Position numbers and translations under genes: made by a program. The notes under the pieces are model-generated. The model searched no databases. It was not told where the DNA came from and saw only the letters and a list, made by a program, of their open reading frames with translations. A stretch of DNA of 64,000 bases from Lonicera japonica (lineage: Eukaryota > Streptophyta > Magnoliopsida > Dipsacales > Caprifoliaceae), in the NCBI GenBank assembly GCA_021464415.1, contig CM038466.1, positions 29,542,833-29,606,832 of the forward strand, given 5' to 3'. Within the stretch, counting starts at the first letter, position 1, and every line of letters starts with the position of its first letter. Below, in pieces: positions 35,428 to 46,632 of this stretch.

Positions 35428-37031
35428 TGGGGTCGAAATGATTTACTTTTGACTAAAGTAAATAGTAAAAGTTATTTTACTGTTGGTGAATAGTAACATG
35501 TCGGCATAGTAAAAGTAATTTTACTGTTTGAATATTGTTGTCGGTGGATACTATTCACGTACTTTTAACTATTTGCTGTACTGTTTATGAAGAGTAATTT
35601 TAACTTTTATTATTTAAAATTGTCATTTCGCTCTTTCAGTGGAGCACTTGAGTTTACTTGAGATTTCTTCTATGATCATAATTTTGGTGTTAGCTTTTCT
35701 TGGATAAATTATTATCCAAGTACTAACTGAAAACACCTCAATCAAGCAAATGGGTTTTGACCATCATCAAATAATTCACAATTGTAAGGATCTTTGCTGA
35801 TTATAGATCCTTGCTCCGACTTGGATGACTTGGAAGATGCTTCTTCATCTTCTCCATATAATTTACTTACTCTGTCACTAAGGGCTTTGGTTAGCATTTT
35901 TAACTCTGATTTGGAACATTTCTTGATATATGTTGTATCAATAGATTCAGTTAGGCTTGACTTAGACTTTATTGACTTGGTTCCACTTGAAGATCCTTTT
36001 TCTTTGATGTACCTTAAGTAAGGAACAATTAATGGGCTTACTAGGGGTGGGTGCAAAGGTAGGAATGGTTGGGAGTTCTCTTTAAACTTGACCAATAGTC
36101 CTGCCTGTCTTGAATTTATCCTACCATTTAATGAAGAATTGGCGGGTGACTATTTCTACTTAACTATACTGTCTAATTATGGCTTGGGATGAGCCATGAG
36201 ATTGCATAGTTGACTCAATGACTGGGGTTTCTAGGTTATACTGTCATTTCAGTATCCAGGGAACCTTGTATTTACTAGTGAATTGGAGGAGAAAATTGTA
36301 TACCTTCATAATGTGGGTTATACCTTGTTTTACTAAAGTGTTATACTTGGTCTTGTAGAGGTTCAGGGAACAATGAGATGATTGGACCATATTTTCCCCA
36401 CCAAGTGATAAACCCAAAAAGAATTTTACTTTCAAAATTTGTGGTCAAATTAGATGAACTAGGAGTGACTGAATGACTAGTTATGATAGAGGAATATTTT
36501 CATACATGCTTCTATATAATCATGTTAACAAAAATGATTATCTTGTCCATGAAGGATATGGAGATCCGAAGGATGTGTTCCCCAAATCAGACATAAGGAT
36601 TAACTATTTAATGTAAAGAGAATGGTAGATAATAGGATAGTGATTTGTAAGGGGCTAAGGGTACAAAATGCCATCGAAGGGGAAACTACTGCATGACGAG
36701 TTTAATTGGGTCTTTTTTATCAACCACATGGGATTCAATTAAGAAAATGTTTACTTTGGTTTTTGGGACATACTCTGTTGTTGACTTTTTGTATTTGTGG
36801 TAACTAGTTTTGATAGGTTGAGGCTCTAGGCTACAGATATCAAATAGGTCATTTGACTCGGGCTTACTAGCTAATATCGAGCTAAAAGGCCTTGGAATTT
36901 GGCCTAATATCTGGTATTGATTTACTACATCAACTACCGATACTAACAGTGCCAGATGAGGGATCATTGCTACCCAACCTTCGTTACTTGAATGAAGGAC
37001 TGTCCCTCGGCCTGGATTGCTTAGATGAGGG

Positions 37032-37121
<90 letters not shown>

Positions 37122-37122
37122 G
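37032..37122. repeat. (ATT)n microsatellite
   Basis: About 30 uninterrupted ATT units. It generates artificial poly-Leu and poly-Ile frames on the two strands. Confidence 0.98.
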
Positions 37123-37129
37123 TGTACAA

Positions 37130-37982
37130 TTATAATTTTTTTTAAATTTCAAATGCGGTATTGGATCCACTCAAGACTCTTGAGTACTTAGGAATGCGAT
37201 TAATCGTCTTAATGGTAAGTTAATGAATTTGTTAAAATGTTGAAACTTGTTTATTTCATAATACAACTAACTATTAAAATTGTGGGTACCATAAAAAATT
37301 GGATTCCACAAAGCAAGTTTGAAGCAATATCAATAGAACAACAAATAAAAAGTGAAATGTTGAGATTGAGATTGAGATTTTTGTTTATCAGGTAGGTTCC
37401 TCCGGTAGCTTTTATGCTAATCCGACAGTACGTCATTCTTTATGTGTGTGCGATTATATATTGGCTCTAAGGCAATCAAACAAAGAGAATGTTTACAAGC
37501 TACCAACTCTTTCTCTAAAATTAATTACCTAGAATTTAGGATCCTTGTAATGAGCCATCCCTTTTTCTTTTTATAGGTATAGAACTAAGATTACAAAACT
37601 CCATTAGAGTAAATAGCAAATTAACTATAAAGGGCAAAATTTAGGCATCACTCTAGCACTTTAAATGATTCATATAATAGTACAAATCAAAGTGGTCCTT
37701 TCTTTGTTCGTTATCCACATAAGCATGACCATCTCGGTAGAGGTTGACGCCAATTCACCCATCGCGGCAAAATGATTACATTAGCATGACCATCTCACCA
37801 TAATAATTCATATGTGGCATAGGAAATCTGTTCGGTCACAAGTTGACCTTCTTTCTCTTTAAACAAATTATATGTTCGTTCATATAATTTGGACTCGTTT
37901 GGGCCTTTTGGCCCAACTGATCAAATTAGCTCGAAATATAGTTATTATTTTTTGGCTCTCTTAAAAATAATTATTAGGTTGT
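37130..37982. other. No gene recognised
   Basis: Sequence upstream of the PIF transposase remnant. It may include decayed transposon sequence, with a repeated GCATGACCATCTC motif near 37725 and 37783. Confidence 0.4.
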
Positions 37983-38381
37983 TACTACCTTATTGATGCC
38001 GGATATCCTAATGGTAAGGGGTTCCTTGCTTCATTTAAAGGCCAACGATATCATTTGAATGATTAGAGGGATTAATATCTACCACAAACTCCGATATCAC
38101 TTTGGATTACTTAAGCTAAAATTCCAAGGAGCCTTTCATGGTACCCTCCAAGGACACATAATCAGACAGTAATCGCAGGTTATCTTCTTCATTATCTTAT
38201 TAGCAAAGATATGGCAATTGATTTATTAGATGATTCACTTGAAGGTAAAGTTGGCCCCAATTTTTATGATCCAAATGGTGAACCTATCACTTATATTGAG
38301 ATATGTGAGGAATGGAATACTTTTTCTACCAATTTAGCTATACAAAGGTATAATGAATGGTTAGCATCCAGGATTAATTAA
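37983..38381 (+). pseudogene. PIF/Harbinger transposase, C-terminal remnant (DDE_Tnp_4)
   Basis: The start reads YYLIDAGYPNGKGFLASFKG then QRYHLND, matching the block around the second catalytic aspartate of plant PIF/Harbinger transposases (DAGYPN). After stops and frameshifts the last part is again open (DMAIDLLDDSLEGKVG, then EEWNTFSTNLAIQRYNEWLA) and ends at TAA 38379-38381, matching the W-x-x-x-R-x-x-x-A-x-x-x-x-N-E-W type C-terminus of this family. The N-terminal part with the first catalytic aspartate is missing. It lies 170 bp upstream of a Myb/SANT-like pseudogene on the same strand; PIF/Harbinger elements encode exactly this pair of proteins, so the two are probably the remains of one element. 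Confidence 0.8.
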
Positions 38382-38552
38382 ATATGTTAAACAATGTTGT
38401 TACAATTGTTATTATTTACTCTAAATCTTATTGTTGAATCATGTAATGAACTTTGCTTTTGCTATTTGGCACAATGAAGTTGTGATGGACCATATGTTTA
38501 AGTTTAAATATTTTATTTATGTTTTTCATTGCAAATATATATTTGTCAAAAA

Positions 38553-38743
38553 ATGATGAATACCGATGGTGCTTCATCAAATACCCAAGCTTCAAGGGGT
38601 AAGATATTTTGGACATCGACCAAAATGCCAAGTTGGTAGATTGCCTACATGAACTAAATCTTGGTGGTTATTAGAAAGTTGATTGCTCATAACTTGAAAA
38701 GATGCTAGAACAAAAGTTACCCAGGTGTAGTCTCTAGGCCGTC
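38553..38743 (+). pseudogene. Myb/SANT-like DNA-binding protein (PIF/Harbinger ORF1), 5' part
   Basis: ATG at 38553 opens MMNTDGASSNTQASRGKIFW; after a frame change the product reads NAKLVDCLHELNLGGY and KMLEQKLPRCSL, matching the Myb/SANT-like domain (Myb_DNA-bind_3). In-frame stops occur (after LGGY and after CSL). The gene is split by the 18.5-kb retrotransposon: the frame runs into TSD CCGTC (38739-38743) and resumes at 57214 without change of phase. Confidence 0.8.
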
Positions 38744-38850
38744 TGTAGACACCCCTATCCGTGACCCCCACAAAACCCTAAATGACCTACGAGAACTACT
38801 GATTTGGAGTCCGGGACCCACCCGAGCACCCGAAACTACCTCGAGGGGGT

Positions 38851-39123
38851 TTGTTGCGCGACAAACCTATTTTCATGAAGGATTGTCGCACGACATATCA
38901 CATTGTCGCGCGACAATCCTGCTATGTCGCGCGACAATCCCTCTCTGCACCCGACCAACCACTTTCTGACACATCACAGTGTCAGAACCCATCACTTCAG
39001 CCGTTTGTCGCACGACATACAAGTATGTCGCGCGACAAACAGGCACAGTGAATTAGGAATGTCGCACGACAAACGGATATGTCGCGCGACACTTGCCTTT
39101 TCTGGGGAAATGTCGCGCGACAA
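38851..39123. promoter_or_regulatory. Array of nine TGTCGCGCGACA-type palindromes upstream of the LTR TATA box
   Basis: Sites start at 38851 (TTGTTGCGCGACAA), 38883, 38903, 38924, 39005, 39025, 39059, 39079 and 39110. Five have the exact 12-bp core TGTCGCGCGACA; the other four differ by one CG to TG or CA change. Start-to-start spacings are 32, 20, 21, 81, 20, 34, 20 and 31 bp. The TATA box follows 15 bp after the last site. Confidence 0.93.
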
Positions 39124-39137
39124 TCTTCCCCGAGCAG

Positions 39138-39145
39138 TATAAATA
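39138..39145 (+). promoter_or_regulatory. LTR TATA box
   Basis: TATAAATA, 15 bp downstream of the palindrome array. The same octamer is used by ORF A on the minus strand and by the solo LTR at 27092. Confidence 0.85.
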
Positions 39146-40311
39146 GGCCAACACCCCCAAGGGTTCACGGCAGCAACTTGAATCTGGAAATTCTGAGTTT
39201 TAGTCTGATTTCATTATCAAGCATTCTATATTATTGTCTTATCTCTGGAGAATTATCGGATCTATTCCCGACACTCGACGTGTCCCGTCTCTGGAATCGA
39301 ATTCTCGGAAATATTTGAAGAAGGAAAAGATTATTATCGCCGGAAATCTCTCTGCTGGATTATATTTTCTTTCTTATTATTATTATTCTCGTCGGGAAGG
39401 TAAAGAAAGTCTCTTCTAGTATTTAAACATTAAATATATGTGTACTTGTTTTATTTCCGTCGTTTTGTCCACGTTTTATTTGAATAACTTATTGCCAAGT
39501 TACAAATAGTCTATCGTTTTCAAAACAAAAGGCCCTGATAAAACTATTTGTAAAACCAGAAGAGTAATTACATTACTATCCGGATAAAATCTTGTTTTCA
39601 AACCCGGACCGGTAAAACTTACTTAGGAAATTAAATACTCGATATATCCTATCTGTTTCATAGATTGTGATACGTCCGGTAAAACTCCCCTCAAGAGTTC
39701 CAATTCCATATCGAAATTAGTTCCATCATAAGATTCGCACTTTTACAAAACTCGAGAAAACCGTCATTATCCGAGAAATAATACGGGAAACTCCATTTCT
39801 AAAGAAAACAACTCTTGTCACTTGTATTTGCATTTCTCAAAACGAAACATCGGATCTTGAAACACAAAGGTTTTCTATCCCTTTCCCGTTTTTCCCAGAA
39901 ATTAGGGTTTTCGCTCAGAAAGTAGTAGGCTATCAGTAAAAGCATCCAAGTTTTTCAACATAGAATAAACATATAAAGACCACTAGAGACCGAAAGGACG
40001 GAATGGGTGCTTAACACCTTCCCAAACCGTAATATAGTTTCCGAACCCTATAGAATCCTGGTTTCGTAGACAGACGTGTAAAGAAAGGCTTAAAACCTTT
40101 CCTCTTACACAACCATTTTGTACGTTTTCCCGTAAAACGTACTGGCGACTCTGAACAAACCCCTTTGCATCTAGAAATAGAACATAAGGACACATGATAT
40201 GAATCAAAAGAGACACTCCAGCAAATGGAACGAAGGAATCCGTTCCGACGTTTCAGACGCCCAACCGAACGGGGACGAGACCCGGAGGGTCGCATTTGCG
40301 GATTCTCACAG

Positions 40312-40329
40312 TGGCGACTCCGCTGGGGA
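40312..40329 (+). promoter_or_regulatory. Primer binding site, tRNA-Arg(ACG)
   Basis: TGGCGACTCCGCTGGGGA begins 2 nt after the 5' LTR. It is the exact complement (18/18) of the 3' end, including CCA, of plant tRNA-Arg(ACG) as I remember it. tRNA-Arg priming is known for Ogre/Tat elements. Confidence 0.9.
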
Positions 40330-41059
40330 TTCTAGAAAACTAGACTCTTATATGTGGACTTTTGTTTATCTGTTGAATACTTGCTTTTACTGCTTTCCCT
40401 ACTTATGTTAATTGATTGAGAAGAAACTTTTTTTTTTGAAAAAGGGAGTTTTTCAAAAATACGTAATCAAGATAATGATATTTGTAAACCCAACCTTTTT
40501 CGCACGCACTATCACAAATCATGCGTTGGTTTTACGAGTGTGAATTTACCCCAAATCCTCGGAAGTATTATAAGTGAGTAGGGAGTTGGCTTGCTTGGGC
40601 CAACATAAACCGAAAGCATTTACTTCCACTCTCCTTGGCCAAGTACGCCCCCGAGGTATATCGAGTGACGAGAACACTCACGTACCCGGGAAGTATATCA
40701 AAAGGCTCTTGCACGTACCCGCCCATGGGGTATATCGCAAGGTCTTGCCAAATAGGAGGGAGCCTGAAGCCTTAACCGTTCGTACACCTGCGCTGCATAT
40801 AAGATCGAGTCGAGTTAAAACACTTGTCAAACCGCCGTAAGGGATGTACCACCTTACGGCTTACTTTTCGACACCCTTCTAAAATCCGAGGCTCTTCTTG
40901 GCAATTTTTAGTGGTTCTTTTGGCAAAAATTGAGTCACATCACAGTCTTCCTTCATCTTCGTCACGTGATTTCGTCTACAGTCGTGAAGCGACGACAGAC
41001 TGGAAGGTTGGGCCGATGGAGATCACACCGGAAGACTAGTAAGACCAAGCACACCTGAA
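40330..41059 (+). other. Untranslated leader of the Tat element
   Basis: About 730 bp between primer site and gag. Contains repeated GAGGTATATCG/GGAAGTATATC motifs (40650-40735). No convincing upstream ORF of the kind described for Ogre. Confidence 0.6.
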
Positions 41060-42965
41060 ATGGCCGATGAACGCGAGAATTGAGAGACAGATCAGAGCCT
41101 AGCCGAGGCATCATCAGTTCAGCCAACCCTAGCCGAAATGCACCGTTTACTCATGACCGTCAGCAGGGATCTGGAAAACCTCAAGTAGAAGAATTGTCAG
41201 CCGAACGAACTGCACCACTGGGGTTTGATCGACTATCACCGAATCGAGATCCGAACCAAGGACAGTCTTCACAAGTACTCCCCCCAGTTCAAGGAACTAA
41301 TCCACCCCAAACGGGCCATATCATAGCCGGTCCCGTTCAGATCGATCCCAACAATCAATGGGCCCCAGATTCAGGCCCCACTTATCAGCAACAAGAGCCA
41401 CCCATAGTTTGGCCACAACCCCAAGCACAACCCGGATTTGACCCCCAATACCAGCCATGGCCACAAGTCCCCATAAGGCCCATTCCACCACCGGCCCCAG
41501 TAGCCCCTCCAAATGAATACCCAGATATCAACCGACTCCGGGCAGTATATACGGAATCTGTTATAGCTCGGGAACAGCCCGACGAGGTGTCGAGAGAGAG
41601 CGAAGAGATGAAGAAACTGAAGGAGCAGATGAAAGTTCTGCAAAGAGGGATTTCTCTGATAAAAGGGGCAGACGAGATCACAGATATGAACGCCTTCTCC
41701 CTTTATCCAGAAGCCAGACTGCCTCAAGGATTCAAGCTCCCTTCTATCACTAAATTCACAGGGACCACCCCCCCAAAACCCATCTCCAATCCTACATCAG
41801 ATCCATGCAAGTGTCTGGCTGTGAAGAGCCGGAGCTGGCTCAAGCCTTTCACATGACTCTCACGGGGGCCGCCCTGAGATGGTTTTTTGATCTGGAGAGA
41901 CACCACACGAAAACTTAGAGGGATATCGTCAAAGAGTTCATGACCAAATACGGGTCCAACGAGAGTTTGGAAATTACCCGTAAACACCTGGAGATGGCCA
42001 AGCAAGGCGAGAAAGAAAGCTTCAGCGATTTCGTCACACGCTGGAGGGAGATGGCCTCCCAAATGTCCAAGCGACCCGATGAAGAAGAGTAGTTATAAAT
42101 CATTCAGAAGAACTTCACTCCAGCCGTACTGAGTTGCATGGGGAAGCATGTATTCCCACACTTCAGAGCCCTGTTGAGTATGGGATCGCAAGTGGAAGAG
42201 GAGTTAGCCAAGAAAGTTGAAACCGATACCAAGAAAGCCTCATACACCGGGAGAAAGACAGCCACTACAACCGTGAATCAACTAAGCTCATACCCATATC
42301 AACAAAACCCGTTTCAACAGTCGCAACAAGTCCCTCCAATGAGTTGGCCTGCACAAGGAGACTCTTCAAACACCGAAGCCAAGAAAAGGAGGAATTTCTG
42401 CACCCTTCCCACTACCCTGGTAAAAAGCCTGGAACTACTCCGAAAGGCCGGATTGATCACCCCACTCAACCCGCGTCCCCCACCAAATCCTATTCCCAGC
42501 ACCTGGAGAATGAATGAGAACTGTGCATACCATCAAGCAGCGGGCCATGACACGGAACGCTGCTTAGCTCTTCGTCATCATATCCAGGACCTTATTGAAG
42601 CTGGAACCATCCCCGCACCCGGCGGGTCCAATGTTACCAACAACCCCCTTCCCAATCATGCTCCACCTGCGGGAATTAACGCCTTAACTACTGATGAAGA
42701 AGGCTTTGACCCCGTAGGACTCATTCGGGACGACCCGGCCTATAAGGCACCCGTTATGTTACTAGCAAAAGCACAAGTTGCCCCATGCCTCAATCCAATA
42801 ATCGACCAATGGATGGCCAAGATGAACTTCCTACCCGGGCAGGGCTTAGGAAAAACAAATCAGGGGATCTCGCAACCACTCATAATCAAAGCCAATCTTG
42901 GGAAAGCTGGGATAGGATGGACCCAAGATAAGAAAAAACAGCCGTGGAAACCCCGCCCCCCATAA
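41060..42965 (+). pseudogene. gag, broken
   Basis: Probable start ATG 41060 (MADEREN), followed by an early stop and frame change into a proline/glutamine-rich segment (41080-41770). The capsid region begins after ADEITDMNAFSLYPEARLP and RLPQGFKLPSITKFTG. A frameshift in the C run at 41768-41774 moves into HMTLTGAALRWFFDLE and RKHLEMAKQGEKESFSDFV, the conserved plant gypsy gag block. Stops occur at 41916-41918, 42090-42092 and 42096-42098, all explainable as single transitions (TGG, CAG, CAA). A knuckle-like motif CAYHQAAGHDTERC (about 42528) and a G-patch-like segment (FLPGQGLGKTNQGI, about 42829) follow. The frame ends at TAA 42963-42965. Gag would form the virus-like particle; this copy cannot make it. 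Confidence 0.85.
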
Positions 42966-42978
42966 GGAGACAATTTGT

Positions 42979-44440
42979 ATGACAGAAACCTCCCCCGGGA
43001 CTTTTAGTTGGTCGAAAGAGCCGGAGACATCAAAAATCTCAGAAGGATCAGACTCAGCATCCCTCTGGATACAACAAATCACCCGCTCAGGAAGGGTATA
43101 CCAGCCACCACCGATGGATGCCGAGAAATCATCACCTCCTAAGGAAGCAGGAGAAGATCGAGTGTTAGAACAGTTAAAGAAAACCCAGGCTCACATCACC
43201 ATTTGGGGCCTTTTGGTTGCCTCCAAACCTCACAGGACCACCTTCATCAAACTCCTTGACGAGGCCGTCATATCACCCGACTCCACACTAGAACAACTGC
43301 CAAACATGGTCGGGTCACTCACAATCCAAAGAAGACTGTCATTTTCAGATGAAGACTTATCTCCATTGGGAAGGAAGCACGGCCTGGCTCTCCATATCAC
43401 CGTCAGGACCCGAGGGAAAATTTTGCCACAGGTTCTCATCGACAATGGGTCAACCATAAATGTTTGCCCCCTGAAGACCGCTAGATGCTTGGGTATCCTG
43501 GATTCAGAGCTTTCTCCATCCGTCGTAACCGTCAGGGCCTATGACAACACCAGGAGGGCCGTTTTGGGATCTCTGAAGCTCGATCTCATGGTCGGTCCCG
43601 GAAACTTTCCGGCCGACTTTCAAATCATAGACATTCTCTCCAGTTTTAACTTACTATTGGGAAGGGCATGGCTACACGACATAGGAGCACTCCTCTCCTC
43701 CCTACACCAAAAGATCAAGATACCGTTTGAAGGGAACATAATCAGCATCCAAGGAGATCCTGAAAGGACCTTGGCAGATCTGGAGTTACCTGTTTTGGGA
43801 ATCGGGAGCCAGAGCATACAGTTGGGAGGCTTTTCTTACGAGCCTCAAGTACAAACTCTCAGCACCTAGGTAATCGAATATCTTTCCCCTGACAATATCC
43901 CCGGTCTCAGCACCAAGATCACAAATATGCTGAGAATGATGGAATACTTGCCTGGAGCCGGTCTTGGAATGGGACAGCCAGGACTACTTCAAGCCTTGGA
44001 ACCAGTAACGAGGTACGAAAAGGAAGGTTTGGGGTACCAACACACTAAAGAAGACGATCGACAAAAGGGGGGCCAAGGGCATCAGTATCCGAGTTTTAGC
44101 TCTCTGAACGGGTTTTTTTGTCAAAGAAGGGGAGGACTTCCCCTTTTGCGGTTTTCAGGAACCTTGGAGAAACAGCAACGGAGAGAACCTTCCAGGATGG
44201 GAAATCTTCTACGAATAGGACCTATATGTCAAGGAAAACATCGTGCACAGTTTCTCTACCAAATTGACAATCGGGCCGAAGGAAGAAAATGAAGACAAGA
44301 AGGATGAGGAGGAAGAAAAGATCGGGGATCTCTTCGACATCATGGCTCTGGGGGATAACGAGCCAAGGGACGACCCTGTACACCTGATATACGCTGATCC
44401 AGACTACCAAAAAGAAGAGGAAAAGAGTGAAATTGTAAAG
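42979..44440 (+). pseudogene. Aspartic protease region with G-patch, broken
   Basis: The frame from 42979 has ITRSGRVYQPP, then VLIDNGSTINVCPL (active-site aspartate, DNG in place of the usual DTG) and FNLLLGRAWLH, the conserved protease C-terminal block. A stop at 43867-43869 is followed in the same frame by a second G-patch-like segment (YLPGAGLGMGQPG, then EKEGLGYQ). A frameshift near 44070-44100 leads to FFVKEGEDFPFCGFQEPW and an acidic linker (EDKKDEEEEKIGDLFD). The region reaches a candidate splice donor at 44441. Protease would cleave the polyprotein in the particle. Confidence 0.85.
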
Positions 44441-44585
44441 GTGAGAGGTGAGAGCGAGAGTAAGGCTAGGGAAGAGCCACTCCTAGATTTACTTTTTAAA
44501 ACTTGTCCCTGTAAATACTATTAATGAAGAAAACTCTATTTTGCGCTATCCTGTTATTCTTAATTCTGTAATTGTTTATATGGAG
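44441..44585 (+). other. Candidate intron between protease and RT
   Basis: AAG|GTGAGA at 44441 and GGAG|TTG at 44585/44586 join the upstream frame and the RT frame in phase 0 and remove a T-rich, stop-containing 145-bp stretch. Ogre elements are known to have a spliced intron at this place. The acceptor is a guess among few options. Confidence 0.45.
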
Positions 44586-46018
44586 TTGGAAAGATTGAAC
44601 GAACACCCTGAACGGGAGGAGCAACGTATACAGAGCGAGGAAGGAGACACTCTTGTAATTAACCTCGGGACAGAAGAAGAGAGAAAAGAGGTCCGCATTG
44701 GGGCAAGTCTAAGTGAGACAGAAAGAGAGGAATTCACACAAACTCTGAAAGAGTACGTGGATGTCTTCGCCTGGTCTTATGCGGATATGCCAGGTTTAAA
44801 CAGTCAGATAGTCATGCACGAGATACACACCAAGCCGGAGTTCAGACCCGTCAAGCAAAAGTTGAGAAAACTTACGCCAAAATGGTCCATGAAAGTAAAA
44901 GAAGAAGTGATAAAACAACTGAGTGTAGGGTTTTTGCGGGTGATCGATTACCCTTCATGGTTAGCCAACATTGTGCCCATTCCGAAGGCAAATGAGAAGG
45001 TCCGCATGTGTGTAGATTATCGAGATCTCAATAAAGCTTGTCCAAAAGACAATTTCCCATTGCCCAACATCGATTTGATAGTAGATAACACTGCCAACCA
45101 CGCCCTGAAGTCATTTGTGGATGGTTTTTTCGGATATAACCAGATCAAGATGCATCTGGATCACCAGGAGAAAATAACATTCATCACACCATGGGGAACA
45201 TACTGCTACACCGTTATGCCCTTTGGGCTGAAGAACGCCGGGGCAACTTATCAGAGGGCAGCCACCGCAATTTTCCACGACATGATCCACAAAGAAGTAG
45301 AGGTGTATGTGGACGACATGATAATCAAATCAAAGGAGAGGGAAGGTCACGTACCAGCTCTGCGAGCCTTCTTCGATCGGCTCCGCCAGTACCAGATGAG
45401 ACTCAATCCGCAGAAATGTGTGTTCGGGGTGACCAAGGGAAAACTCCTAGGCTATGTTGTCAGTAAGAAAGGAATCGAGGTAGACCCTGCCAAGGTTCAA
45501 GCTATCCAAGAAATGCCTAAGCCTCGTACTGAGAAAGATGTCCGAGGATTTTTGGGTAATTTGCAGTACATCAGTAGGTTCATCTCTCAGCTCACTCAGA
45601 CTTGCGAGCCCATCTTTAAACTCCTAAAGAAATCTTCACCGGGAGAGTGGGACGATCAGTGCCAGGAAGCTTTTGATAGAATCAAAGAATATCTCTCCAA
45701 CCCCCTAGTATTAGCCCCACCACAAACCGGACTACCATTAATCTTGTACCTAACCGTCACTGATTCAGCCGCGGGAGCAATGCTAGCCCAACACCTGATT
45801 GATACACGGAAAGAGCAGGCCATATATTTCCTCAGCAAGAAACTGTCCTCATTTGAGATGAACTACACACCATTGGAGAAATCATGCACCGCTCTCGTCT
45901 GGGTAACACAGAAACTACGGCACTACATGCTAGTTTTCTCAGTCATCCTGGCATCACGGATTGATTCATTGAAATACCTCTCGAGAAACCGGCTCTCTTG
46001 AACCGAATGGCAAAATAG
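44586..46018 (+). pseudogene. Reverse transcriptase and first RNase H, one frameshift
   Basis: Open from 44541 to 46001. RT landmarks: MCVDYRDLNKACPKDNFPLP, FITPWGTYCYTVMPFGLKNA and the catalytic YVDDM (about 45306). The thumb/connection (GFLGNLQYISRFI) leads to RNase H (LYLTVTDSAAGAMLAQ; FLSKKLSSFEMNYTPLEKSC; KLRHYM). Near 45980 a frameshift interrupts the sequence after SLKYL; the other frame continues EKPALLNRMAK, a stop at 46016-46018, and LFLLSEFDITYM. The RT core itself looks intact and catalytic. In the family RT makes cDNA primed from the tRNA-Arg site. Confidence 0.92.
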
Positions 46019-46612
46019 CTATTTCTACTCTCCGAATTTGACATCACCTACATGACCCAGAAGGCAGTCAAAGGCAAGATCATAGCTGATTACCTGGCCC
46101 ACAATCCAATATTGGGAGACATGCTAGAAGAAGCCGAATTCCCAGACAAAACCATCATGAATGTCGAGATCGATGAAGACTGGAAGTTATACTTTGATGG
46201 GGCTGCCAATCGAAATGGAAACGGGATAGGCATCCTGTTAGTCTCGCCAGACCAAACTCACTCCCCAGTATCATATCGTTTGGACTTCTTCTGCACCAAC
46301 AACATGGCTGAATATGAAGCCTGCATACTCGGGTTAGAGATCGCCCTTCAAAAGGGTATAAAGAGAATACAGGTATACGGAGATTCAGCACTAGTGGTCC
46401 ACCAGGTTCTGAAAGAATGGAAGATCAGAGATGAAAAATTAGTCCCTTACCTCGCCCGACTGGAGGATATCGCGGGAAAGTTCAAGCATGCGGAGTTTTA
46501 TTATCTCCCCAGGTCTCAGAACAGTTTTGCCACGCACTGGCAACCCTGGCATCTATGATCGATATCCCGGAGGGGATGGAAGAAATAACTCTTACGGTAC
46601 AAAAGAAGTAAG
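46019..46612 (+). pseudogene. Second (archaeal-type) RNase H domain, broken
   Basis: After SEFDITYMTQKAVKGKIIAD come LYFDGAANRNGNGIGILL (first acidic residue), MAEYEACILGLEIAL (second) and YGDSALVVHQV (third). The usual last block (FADALATLAS) is hit by a frameshift near 46520, and in the other frame the aspartate reads as histidine (HALATLAS). A stop follows at 46609-46611. A second RNase H between RT/RNase H and integrase is the hallmark of the Tat clade. Confidence 0.9.
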
Positions 46613-46632
46613 AACCCGCACACTGCACGACC

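Larger units (their letters stand above)
35340..37129 (-). mobile_element. Probable endogenous pararetrovirus (Caulimoviridae) remnant
   Basis: On the minus strand a series of broken frames runs from about 37129 to 35742, followed by a caulimovirus-like promoter: a TGACG element (complement at 35423-35427), then TATAAAA (35396-35390) and a purine-rich leader with AGAAGAGCAAGG. Frame 37129-36686 ends in a segment with a plausible polyprotein appearance, 36435-36244 is another short open piece, and 36095-35742 (117 codons) is an intact serine/lysine/glutamate-rich tail. Several stops and frameshifts separate them, so no functional product is expected. Assignment rests on the promoter layout following the coding frame, as in a circular viral genome, and on tryptophan/proline motif spacing. 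I could not see movement-protein or RT motifs. The left coding end lies in an ATT microsatellite. Confidence 0.5.
38744..40310 (+). repeat. 5' LTR of the Tat element (1567 bp)
   Basis: TGTAGACACC...GATTCTCACA. U3 carries nine TGTCGCGCGACA-type palindromes, then TATAAATA at 39138-39145. A downstream region has a TTATTATTATTATTCTCGTC block. Confidence 0.97.

Noticed and set aside
36686..37191. Frames with poly-Ile or poly-Leu runs
   Set aside because: The runs are the ATT microsatellite; only the part outside it could be viral remnant.
38851..39123. CRISPR-like array (regular short palindromic repeats with unique spacers)
   Set aside because: It is in the U3 of a plant LTR, upstream of a TATA box; spacing is irregular and the repeat is only 12-14 bp.
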